A stretch of 64,000 nucleotides of DNA from Sambucus nigra. Lineage: Eukaryota > Streptophyta > Magnoliopsida > Dipsacales > Adoxaceae. The translations under genes were made by a program, and so were the position numbers. The notes below the pieces were generated by a model. It ran no database searches, was not told the origin of the DNA, and saw only the letters and a list, made by a program, of their open reading frames with translations. Shown here piece after piece: positions 25,761-37,500 of the stretch. How positions within the stretch are numbered: position 1 is the first letter of the stretch; each line of letters begins with the position of its first letter. The DNA is taken from positions 103,485,967 through 103,549,966 of the forward strand of contig OX422216.1 in assembly GCA_949130495.1 (NCBI GenBank), in the 5' to 3' direction.

Positions 25761-27397
25761 CTCAAATCGGGAGACCCGCGACTACGCAGTCAGTTCCTAC
25801 CAGTTAAGTCTGTCCCGTGCGTGGTGTTCGTGCCTCTTAGAGGCCGTTTGGGGGCTGGTTTGGGTTTTCACCTTTTAACGGCTTGTTTTTAAGCCTAATC
25901 AAGATATTTTCAGATTATCGTCATATTCTCAAACCGGGGAACCCCGTGACTATGCGATCAATTCCTACAAGTTACATTGGTCACGTTCGAGGTGTTCGTG
26001 CCTCTTACGGGGCCATTTGGGGGTCGTTTTGGGTTTTCACCCTTTAACGGCTTGTTTTTAAGCATAATCTAGATATTTTCATATTATCGTCATATTCTTA
26101 AACGCGGTCAGTTCCTACAAGTTACATTGGTCCCGTGCGAGGTGTTCGTTCCTCTTACGGGGCCGTTTGCGGGTTGGTCTGTGTTTTCACCCTTTAACGA
26201 CTTGTTTTTATGCCTAATCAAGAAATTATCAAATTACCGTCATATTCTCAAACCGGGGAAACCCGTGACAACGTGGTCAATTCCTACAAGTTACATTGGT
26301 CCCGCACGAGGTGTTCGTGCCTCTTACGGGGCCGTTTGTGGGTTGGTTTGAGTTTCCATCCTCAAACGGCTTGTCTTTATGCCTAATCTACTTATTTTCA
26401 AATTATCGTCATATTCTCAAATTGGGAGACCCGTGACAACGCGGTCAGTTCCTACAAGTTAAGTCTGTCCCGTGTGTGGTGTTCGTGTGCCTCTTACAGG
26501 GCCGTTTGGGGGCTGGTTTGGGTTTTCACCCATTAACGACTTGTGTTTAGGCCTAATCTAGATATTTTTAGATTATCGTCATATTCTCAAACCGGGGAGA
26601 CCTGGTGACTACGCGATCAATTCCTAAAAGTTATATTGGTCCCGTGCGAGGTGTTCGTGCCTCTTACGGGGCCGTTTGGCGGTTGGTTTGGGTTTTCACC
26701 CTCAAACGGCTAGTTTTTAAGCCTAATCTAGATATTTACAAATTCTCATCATATTCAAAAACTGGGAGACCCGGGACGACGCAGTCAGTTCGTACACACT
26801 ACATTGGTCCCCGACAAGGTATTCGTGCCTCTTATGGGGGTCGTTTGGTTGCTGGTTTGGGTTTTCACCCTTTAGGGGCTTGTTTTTTAGCCTAATCCTG
26901 ATATTTTGCAATTACCGTCATATTCTCAACCTGGGGAGACCCGTGACTATGCGGTCAATTCCTAAAAGTTATATTGGTCCCGTGCGAGTAGTTCGTCCCT
27001 CTTACGGGGCTGTTTGGGGGTTGGATTTGGTTTTCACCCTCAAACGGCTTGTTTTCAAGCCTAATCTAGATATTTTTAATTTATCGTGATATTGTCAAAT
27101 TGGGAGACCCCGGACTACGCGATCAGTGCGTACAAGTTACATTGGACCAGTGCGAGGTATTCGTGCCTCTTACGGGGCCATTTGCGTGGTGGTTTGGGCT
27201 TTCACCCTTTAACGACTTCTTTTTAAGCGTAATCTTTATATTTTCTAATTACCGTCATATTTTCAAACCGGGGAGACCTGGGACTACGCGGTCAGTTCCT
27301 ACAAGTTACATTGGTCCCGTGCGTGGTTTTCGTGCCTCTTACGGGGCTATTTGGGTGGTGGTATGGGTTTTCACCCTTTAACGGCTTGTTTTTAAGC

Positions 27398-28950
27398 ATA
27401 ATCTAGATATTTCATATTACCGGCATATCCCCAAATCTGGGAGACCCGAGACTACACGGTCAATTTCTACAAGTTACATTTGTCCCGTGCATGGTGTTCG
27501 TGCCTCTTACGGGGCCGTTTGGGAGGTGCTTTGGGTTTTAAACCTTTAACGGCTTCTTTTTTCGCCTAATCAAGATATTTCCAAATTACCGTCATATTCT
27601 CAAACCAGGGAGACCCGTGACTACGCGGTCAGTTCCTACAAGTTACATTGGTCCCGTGCCAGGTGTTCGTGCCTCTTACGGGGTCGTTTGGGGGTTGGTT
27701 TGGGTTCTCACCCTTTAACGGCTTGTTTTTAAGCATAATCTAGATATTTTCATATTACCATCATATTCCCAAATCAGGGAGACGCGAGACTACGCGGTCA
27801 CTTCCTACAAGATACATTGGTCCCGTGCGAGGTGTTTGCGCCTCTCACGGGGCTGTTTGGGAGGTGCTTTGGGTTTTCAACCTTTAACGGCTTGTTTTTA
27901 CGCCTAATCAAGATATTTTCAAATTACCGTCATATTCTGAAATCGGGGAGACCCCGTGACTACGTGGTCAATTCCTTCAAGTTACATTGATCTCGTGCGA
28001 GGTGTTCGTGCCTCTTACGGGGCCGTTTGGGGGTTGGTTTGGATTTCACCCTCAAACGGCTAGTTTTTAAGCCTAATCTAGATATTTTAAAATTATCGTC
28101 ATATTCTCAAACCGAGAGACCCGGGGACAACGCAGTCAAATCGTACAAGCTGCATCGGTCCCGTGCAAGGTATTCGTGCCTCTTATGGGGCCGTTTGGGT
28201 GGTGGTTTGGGTTTTCACCCTTTAGGGCCTTGTTTTTAAGCCTAATCTTGATATTTTGAAGTTATCGTAATATTCTCAAACGGGGAGACCCGGGATGACG
28301 CGGTCAGTTCCTACAAGTTATATTGGTCCCGTGTGAGGTGTTCGTGCCTCTTACGGTTCCGTTTGGGAGTTGGTTTGGATTTTCACCCTCCAACAGCTTG
28401 TTTTTAAGCCAAATCCAGATATTTTCAAATTATCGTGGTATTCTCAAATCGAGAGACCCGCGACTACACGGTCACTTCCTACAAGATTACATTGATCCCG
28501 TGCGAGGTGTTTGTGCCTCTTACGGGGCCGTTGGGGGGTTGGTTCGGGTTTTCACCCTTTGACGGCTTGTTTTTAAGCACAATCTAGATATTTTCTTATT
28601 ACCGTCATATTCTCAAATCGGGGAGACCCGGGACTATGCGCTCCGTTCCTACAAGTTACATTGGTCCCGTGCGAGGTGTTCGTGCCTCTTACGGGGCCGT
28701 TTGGGAGGTACGTTGGGTTTTCAACCTTTAATGGCTTGATTTTACACCTAATCAAGATATTTTCAAATTACCGTCATATTCTCAAACCGGGGAGACCCAT
28801 GACTACGTAGTCAATTCCTACAGGTTACAATGGTCCCGCGCGAGGCGTTCGTGCCTCTTACCGGGTCGTTTGCAGGTTGGTTTGAGTTTTCACCCTCAAA
28901 CGGCTTTTTCTTTAAGCCTAATCTAGATATTTTCAAATTATCGTCATATT
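27398..28950. repeat. Older satellite duplication, offset about 3190 bp (right copy)
   Basis: Partner of 24207-25760. Sequence agreement is clear but far below that between HOR copies, so this duplication is older or less often converted. Confidence 0.8.
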
Positions 28951-29449
28951 CTCAAATCGGGAGACCTGCGACTACGCGATCAATTCCTACAAGTTACATT
29001 GGTCACGTTCGAGGTGTTCGTGCCTCTTATGGAGCCGTTTGGGGGTTCACCCTCTAACGGCTTGTTTTTAAGCATAATTTAGATATTTTCATATTACCGT
29101 CAAATTCTCAAATCGGGGAGACCCGGGACTACGCAGTCAGTTCCTACAAGTTACATTGGTCCCGTGCGAGGTGTTTGTGCCTCTTACGGGGCCGTTTGGG
29201 AGATAGGGGTTTTCAACCTTTAACGGCTTGTTTTTACGCCTAATCAAGATATTTTTAAATTACCGGCATATTATCAAACCGAGGAGACCCGTGACTATGC
29301 GGTCAATTCCTAAAAGTTACATTGGTCCCGTGCGAGGTGTTCGTCCCTCTTACGGGGCCCTTTGGGAGTTGGTTTGGGTTTTCACCCTCAAACGGCTAGT
29401 TTTTAAGCCTAATCTAGATATTTTCAAATTACATATTCTCAAACCGGGA

Positions 29450-31870
29450 GACCCGGGACAATGCTGTGAGTTCGTACAAGGTACATTGGTCCCGTGCAAG
29501 GTATTCGTGCCTCTTGTGGGGTCGTTTGTGTGGTGGTTTGGGTTTTCACCCTTTAGGGGCTGGTTTTTAAGCCTAATCTTGATATTTTCAAATTACCGTA
29601 TTATTCTCAAACCGGGGAGACCCGTGACTATGCGGTCAATTCCTAAAAGTTGCATTTGTCCCGTGCGAGGTGTTCGTCCCTCTTACGTGGCCGTTTGGGG
29701 GTTTCTTTGGCTTTTGACCCTTAAAGGACTGGTTTTTAAGCCTAATCTGGATATTTTTAAATTATCGTGATATTCTCAAATTTGGAGACCCGGGACTATG
29801 CGGTTAGTTCATACAAGTTACATTGAGCCCGTGCCAGGTATTCGTGTCTCTTACGGGGCCGTTTGGGTGGTTGTTTGGGCTTTCATCCTTTAACAACTTC
29901 TTTTTAAGCCTGATCTATATATTTTCAAATTACCATCATATTCTCGAGTCGGGGAGACCCGGGAGTAAGCAGTCAATTCCTAGAAGTTACATTGGTCCCG
30001 TGCGAGGTTTTCGTGCCTCTTGCGTGGTCTTTTGGGTGGTGGTTTGGATTTTCACTCTTTAACGGCTTGTTTTTAAGCCTAAACTAGATATCTTGAAGTT
30101 ATCGTCATATTCTCAAACGGTGAGACCCGTGATGACGCGGTCAGTTCCTACAAGTTATATTGGTCCCGTGTGAGGTGTTCGTGCCTCTTACGGGTCCGTT
30201 TGGGAGCCGGTTTCGATTTTTATCCTCCAACAGCTTGTTTTTAATCCAAATCCAGATATTTTCAAATTATCATGGTATTCTAAAATCGGGAGAACCGCGA
30301 CTACGCGGTCACTTCCTACAAGTTACATTGATCCCGTTCGAGGTGCTCTCTTACGGTGTCGTTTGGAGGCTGGTTTGGGTTTTCACCCTTTACTGGCTTG
30401 TTTTTAAGCATAATCGAGATATTTTTATATTACTGTCATATTCTCAAATCGGGGAGACCCGGGACTACGCGATCAGTTCCTACAAGTTACATTGGTCCCG
30501 TGCAAGGTGTTCGTGCCTCTTACGGGGCCGTTTGGGAGTTGGTTTGGGTTTTCAACCTTTAACGGCCTGTTTTTACGCCTAATCAAGATATTTTCAAATT
30601 ACCGTCATATTCTCAAACCGGGGAGACCCGTAACTACGTGGTCGATTCCTAAAAGTTACATTGGTACCGTGCGAGGTGTTCGTGCCTCTTACGGGGCCGT
30701 TTGCGGGTTGGTTTGAGTTTTCACCCTCAAATGGCTTGCCTTTACGCCTAATCTACATATTTTCAAATTATCTTCATATTCTCAAATCGGGAGACCCGCG
30801 ACTACTTGGTGAGTTCCAACAAGTTATGTCTGTCCCGTGCGAGGTGTTCGTGCCTCTTACAGGGCCGTTTGGGGGTTGGTTTGGGTTTTCACCCATTAAC
30901 GGCTTGTTTTTTTGCCTAATCTAGTTATTTTCAGCTTATCGTCATATTCTCAAACCGAAGAGACCCCGTGACTACGTGGTCAATTCCTAGAAGTTACATT
31001 GGTCCTGTGCGAGGTGTTTGTGCCTCTTACTGGTCCGTTTGGGGGTTGGTTTGGGTTTTCACCCTTTAACGGCTTGTTTTTAAGCCTAATCTAGATATTT
31101 TCAGATTATCGTCATATTCTCAAACCGAGTAGACCCCATGACTACGTAGTCAATTCCTACAAGTTACATTGGTCCCGTACGAGGTGGTCGTGCCTCTTAC
31201 GGGGCCGTTTGGAGGTTGGTTTTGGTATTCACCCTCAAACGGCTAGTTTTTAAGCCTAATCTAGATATTTTCAAATTATCGTCATATTCTCAAACCGGGA
31301 GTCCCGGGACAACGCAGTCAGTTCGTACAAGCTACATTGGTCCCGTGCAAGGTATTCGTGCCTCTTATGGGGCCGTTTGGGTGGTGGTTTGGGTTTTCAC
31401 CCTTTAGGGGCTTGTTTTTAAGCCTAATTTTGATATTTTAAAATTACCGTCATATTCTCAAATTGGGGATACCCGTGACTATGCGGTTAATTCCTAAAAC
31501 TTACATTGGCCCCGTGCGAGGTGTTCGTCCCTCTTACGAAGCCGTTTGGGAGTTGGTTTGGGTTTTCAATCTCAAACGACTAGTTTTTAAGCCTAATCTA
31601 GATATTTTCTAATTATCCTCATATTCTCAAACCGGGAGACCCGGGACAACGCAGTCAATTCGTGCAAGCTACAATGGTCCCGTACAAGGTATTCGTGCCT
31701 CTTACGGGGCCGTTTGGGTGGTGGTTTGGGTTTTCAACCTTTAACGACTTCTTTTTAAGCCCAATCTATATATTTTCAAATTACCCCCATATTCTCGAAC
31801 CGGGGAGACCCGGGAGTGCACGATCAGTTCCTAAAAGTTACATTGGTCCCGTACGAGGTTCTCGTGCCTC
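29450..31870. repeat. Older satellite duplication, offset 4204 then about 4127 bp (copy 1)
   Basis: CCTCTTGTGGGG with GTTTGTGTGG at 29510 recurs at 33714 (offset 4204). Downstream variants, such as GGAGCCGGTTTCGATTTTTA near 30205, recur at an offset of about 4122-4128 because the second copy lost about 76 bp near 33912. A third, shorter copy of the left part begins at about 37164. Confidence 0.8.
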
Positions 31871-33654
31871 TTGCGGGGCCTTTTGGGAGGTGGTTTGGGT
31901 TTTCACCCTTAAACGACTTGTTTTTACGCCTAATCTAGATGTTTTCAAATTACCGTCTCATTCTCAAACCGGGGAGACCCGTGACTATGCGGTCAATTCC
32001 TAAAAGTTACATTGGTCCCGTGCGAGGTGTTTGTCCCTTTTACGGGGCCATTTGGGGTTGGTTTGTGTTTTCACCCTCAAACGGGTTGTTTTAAGCCTAA
32101 TCTAGATATTTTTAAATTATCATGATATTCTCAAATTGGGCGACCCGGGACTACGCAGTTAGTTCGTAGAAGTTACATTGGGCCCGTGCGAGGTATTCGT
32201 GCCTCTTAGGCGGCCGTTTAGGTGGTGGTCTGGGCTTTCACCCTTTAACGACTTCTTTTTAAGCCTAATCTGTATATTTTCAAATTCCTGTCATATTCTC
32301 AAATCGGGGAGACCCGGGACTATGCGGTCAGTTCCTACAAGTTACATTGGTCCGATGCGAGGTTTTCGTTCCTCTTGCGAGGCCTTTTGGGTAGTGGTAT
32401 GGGTTTTCACCCTTTAACGGCCTGTTTTTAAGCCTAATCTAGATATTTTGAAGCTATCGTCATATTCTCAAACGGGGAGACCCGTTATGACGCGGTCAGT
32501 TCCTACAAGTTACATTGGTGCCGTGTGAGAAGTCCGTGCCTCTTACGGGTCCGTTTGGGAGCTGGTTTTGATTTTCACCCTCCAATAGCTTGTTTTTAAG
32601 CCAAATCCAGATATTTTCAAATTATCGTGGTATTCTCAAATCGAGAGACCCGCGACTTCGCGGTCACTTCCTACAAGTGACATTGATCCCGTGGGAGGTG
32701 TTCGTGCCTCTTACGGGTCCATTTGGAGGCTGGTTCGGGTTTTCACCCTTTAACGGCTTGTTTTTAAGCATAATCTTGCTATATTCGTATTACCGTCATA
32801 TTCTCAAATCGGGGAGACCCGGGACTTCACGATCAGTTCCTAAAACTTACATTGGTCCCGTGCAAGGTGTTCGTGCCTCTTACGGGGCCGTTTGGGAGGT
32901 GGTTTTGGTTTTCAACCTTTAATGGCTTGTTTTTACGCCTAATCAAGATATTTTCAAATTACCGTCATATTCTCAAACCGGGGAGACCCGTGACTACGTG
33001 GTCAATTCCTACAAGTTACATTGGTCCCGTGCGAGGTGTTCGTGCATCTTACGGGACCGTTTGGGGGTTGGTTTGGGTTTCACCCTCAAACGGCTTGTTT
33101 TTAAGCCTAATCTAGATATTTTTAACTTATCCTGATATTCTCAAATTGGGAGACCCGGGACTACGCGATCAGTTCATAAAAGTTACATTGGGCCCGTGTT
33201 TGGGATTCGTGCCTCTAAGGGGGCCGTTTGGGTGGTGGTTTGGGCTATCACACTTTAACGACTTCCTTTTAAGCCTAATTATATTTTCAAATTATCGTCA
33301 TATTCTCAAACCGGGGGACCCGAGAAAACCCAGTCAATTCGTGAAAGCTACATTGGTCCTGTGCAAGGTATTCGTGCCACTTATGGGGCCGTTTGGGGGG
33401 TGGTTTGGGTTTTCACCCCTTAGGGGCTTGTTTTTAAGCCTAATCTTGATATTTTCAAATTCCCAGCATATTCTCAAACCGAGGAGACCCGTGACTATGC
33501 GGTCAATTCCTAAAAGTTACATTGGTCCCGTGCGAGGTGTTCGTCCCTCTTACGGGGCCGTTTGGGGGTTGGTTTGGGTTTTCACCCTCAAACGGCTAGT
33601 TTTTAAGCCTAATCTAGATATTTTCAAAGTATCGTCATATTCTCAAACCGGGAG

Positions 33655-35995
33655 ACCCGGGACAGTGCAGTCAGTTCGTACAAGCTACATTGGTCCCGTG
33701 CAAGGTATTCATGCCTCTTGTGGGCCCGTTTGTGTGGTGGTTTGGGTTTTCACCCTTTAGGGGCTTGTTTTTAAGCCTAATCTTGATATTTTCAAATTAC
33801 CGTCATATTCTCAAACCGGGGAGACCCGTGACTATGCGATCAATTCCTAAAAGTTGCATTTGTCCCGTGCGAGGTGTTCGTCCCTCTTACAGGGCCGTTT
33901 GGGGGTTGCTTTGGAGACCCGGGACTACGCGGTCAGTTCGTACAAGTTACATTGGGCCCGTGCCAGGTATTCGTGTCTCTTACGGGGCCGTTTGGGTGGT
34001 TGTTTGGGCTTTCATCCTTTAACGACTTCTTTTTACGCCTGATCTATATATTTTCAAATTACCATCATATTCTCAAACCGAGGAGACCCGGGAGTACGCA
34101 GTCAGTTCCTAGAAGTTACATTGGTCCCGTGCGAGGTTTTCGTGCCTCTTGCGTGGCCTTTTGGGTGGTGGTTTGGGTTTTCACCCTTTAGTTTTTAAGA
34201 CTAAACTAGATATTCTGAAGTTATCATAATATTCTCAAACGGTGAGACCCGTGATGACGCGGTCAGTTCCTACAAGTTATATTGGTCCCGTGTGAGGTGT
34301 TCGAGCCTCTTAGGGGTCCGTTCGGGAGCCGGTTTCGATTTTTACCCTCCAACAACTTTTTTTTAATCCAAATCCAGATATTTTCAAATTATCGTGGTAT
34401 TCTAAAATCGGGAGAACCGCGAGTACGCGGTCACTTCCTACAAGTTACATTGATCCCGCGCGAGGTGTTTGTGCCTCTTACGGTGCCGTTTGGAGGCTGG
34501 TTTGGGTTTTCACCCTTTACTGGCTTGTTTTTAAGCATAATCAAGATATTTTCATATTACTGTCATATTCTCAAATCGGGGAGACCCGGGACTACGCGAT
34601 CAGTTCCTACAAGTTACATTGGTCCCGTGCAAGGTGTTCGTGCCTCTTACGGGGGCGTTTGGGAGTTGGTTTGGGTTTTCAACCTTTAACGGCCCGTTTT
34701 TACGCCTAATCAAGATATTTTCAAATGACCGTCATATTTTCAAACCGGGGAGACCCGTGACTACGTGGTCAATTCCTACAAGTTACATTGGTCCCGTGCG
34801 AGGTGTCCGTGCCTCTTATGGGACCGTTTGCGGGTTGGTTTGAGTTTTCACCCTCAAATGGCTTGCCTTTACGCCTAATCTAGATATTTTCAAATTATCG
34901 TCATATTCTCAAATCGGGAGACCCGCGACTACGCGGTCAGTTCCAACAAGTTAAGTCTGTCCCGTGCGAGGTGTTCGTGCCTCTTACTAGTCCGTTTGGG
35001 GGTTGGTTTGGGTTTTCAGCCATTAACGGCTTGTTTTTAAGTCTAATCTAGTTATTTTCAGCTTATCGTCATATTCTCAAACCGAAGAGACCCCATGAAT
35101 ACGTGGTCAATTCCTACAAGTTACATTGGTTCCGTGCAAGGTGTTTGTGCCTCTTACTGGTCCGTTTGGGGGTTGGTTTGGGTTTTCACCCTTTAACGGC
35201 TTGTTTTTATGCCTAATCTAGATATTTTCAGATTATCGTCATATTCTCAAACCGAGGAGACCCCGTGACTACGTAGTCAATTCCTACAAGTTACATTGGT
35301 CCCGTACGAGGTAGTCGTGCCTCTTACGGGGCCGTTTCGGGGTTGGTTTGGATATTCACCCTCAAACGGCTAGTTTTTAAGACTAATCTAGATATTTTCA
35401 AATTATCGTCATATTCTCAAACCGGGAGACCCGGGACAAAGCACTCAGTTCGTACAAGCTACATTGGTCCCGTACAAGGTATTCGTTCCTCTTATGGGGC
35501 CGTTTGGTTGGTTGTTTGGGTTTTCACCCTTTAGGGTCTTGTTTTTAAGCCTAATTTTGATATTTTAAAATTACCGTCATATTCTCAAACCGGGGAGACC
35601 CGTGACTATGCGGTCAATTCCTAAAAGTTACATTGGTCCCGTGCGAGGTTTTCGTCCCTCTTATGGGGCCGTTTGGGAGTTGGTTTGGGTTTTCACCCTC
35701 AAACGACTAGTTTTTAAGCCTAATCTAGAAATTTTCTAATTATCCTCATATTCTCAAACCGGGAAGACCCAGGACAACGCAGTCAATTCGTGCAAGCTAC
35801 GATGGTCCTGTGCAAGGTATTCGTGCCTCTTACGGGGCTGTTTGGGTGGTGGTTTGGGCTTTCACCCTTTAACGACTTCTTTTTAACCTAATCTATATAT
35901 TTTCAAATTACCTCCATATTCTCGAACCGGTGAGACCCGAGACTGCGCCGTCAGTTCCTAAAGTCACATTGGTCCCGTACGAGGTTTTCGTGCCT
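33655..35995. repeat. Older satellite duplication (copy 2), with 76-bp deletion
   Basis: Partner of 29450-31870. At 33912 the sequence jumps from TTGCTTTGG to AGACCCGGG. In copy 1, TTTGG flanks both ends of the missing segment (about 29714-29790), so the loss looks like a microhomology deletion. Confidence 0.78.
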
Positions 35996-37084
35996 CTTGC
36001 GTGGCCTTTTGGGTGGTGGTTTGGGTTTTCACCCATTAACGGCTTGTTTTTAAGCCTAACCTAGATATTTTGAAGTTCTCGTAATTTTCTCAAATGGGGA
36101 GACCCGTGATGATGCAGTCAGTTCCTACAAGTTAAATTGGTCCCGTGTGAGGTGTTCGTGCCTCTTACGGGTCCGTTTGGGCGATGGTTTGGATTTTCAC
36201 CCTCCAACAACTTGTTTTTTAGCCAAATCCAGATATTTTCAAATTATCGTGGTATTCTCAAATCGGGAGATCCGCGACTACACGGTCACTTCCTACATGT
36301 TACATTGATTCCGTGCGAGGTGTTCGTGCCTCTTACGGGGCCGTTTGGGGGTTGGTTTGGGTTTTCGCCCTTTAACGGCTTGTTTTTAAGCACAATTTAG
36401 ATATTTTCTTATTACCATCATATTCTCAAATCGGGGAGACCTGGGACTATGCGCTCAGTTCCTACACGTTACATTGGTCCCGTGCGAGGTGTTCGTGCCT
36501 CTTACGGGGCCGTTTGGGAGGTGCGTTGAATTTTCAACCTTTAATGGCTTGATTTTACGCCTAATCAAGATATTTTCAAATTATCGTCATATTCTCAAAC
36601 CGGGGAGACCCAGGACTACGTAGTCAATTCCTACAAGTTACAATGGTCCCGCGCGAGTTGTTCGTGCCTCTTACGGGGTCGTTTGCGGGTTGGTTTGAGT
36701 TTTCACCCTCAAACGACTTTGTTTTTAAGCCTAATCTAGATATTTTCAAATTATCGTCATATTCTCAAATCGGGAGACGCGATCAGTTCCAACAAGTTAA
36801 GTCTGTCCCGTGCGAGGTGTTCGTGCCTCTTACAGGGCCGTTTGGGGGTTGGTTTGGGTTTTCACCCATTAACGGCTTGTTTATAAGCCTAATCTAGTTA
36901 TTTTCAGCTTATCGTCATATTCTCAAACCGAATAGACCCCGTGACTAAGCGGTCAATTCCTACAAGTTACATTGGTCCCGTGCGAGGTGTTCGTGCCTCT
37001 TACGGGGCCGTTTGGGAGTTGGTTTGGGTTTTCACCCGCAAACGGCTAGTTTTTAAGCCTAATCTAGATATTTTCAAATTATCA

Positions 37085-37500
37085 TCATATTCTCAAACCC
37101 GGAGACCCGGGACAATGCAGTCAGTTCGTACAAGCTACATTGGTCCCGTGCAAGGTATTTGTGCCTCTTGTGGGGCCGTTTGTGTGGTGGTTTGGGTTTT
37201 CACTCTTTAGGGGCTTGTTTTTAAGCCTAATCTTGATATTTTCAAACTACCGTCATATTCTCAAACCGGGGAGACCCGTGACTATGCGGTCAATTCCTAA
37301 AAGTTGCATATGTCCCGGGCGAGGTGTTCGTCCCTCTTACGGGGCCGTTTGGGGTTGCTTTGGCTTTTCACCCTTAAACGACTTGTTTTTAAGCCTAATC
37401 TGGATATTTTTAAATTATCGTGATATTGTCAAATTTGGAGACCCGGGACTACGCGGTCAGTTCGTACAAGTTACATTGGGCCCGTGCCAGGTATTCGTGT
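37085..37500. repeat. Older satellite duplication (copy 3, partial)
   Basis: Repeats the CTTGTGGGGCCGTTTGTGTGG and AAAAGTTGCAT variants seen at 29510-29660 and 33714-33860, and lies about 3450 bp after the second copy. Confidence 0.7.
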
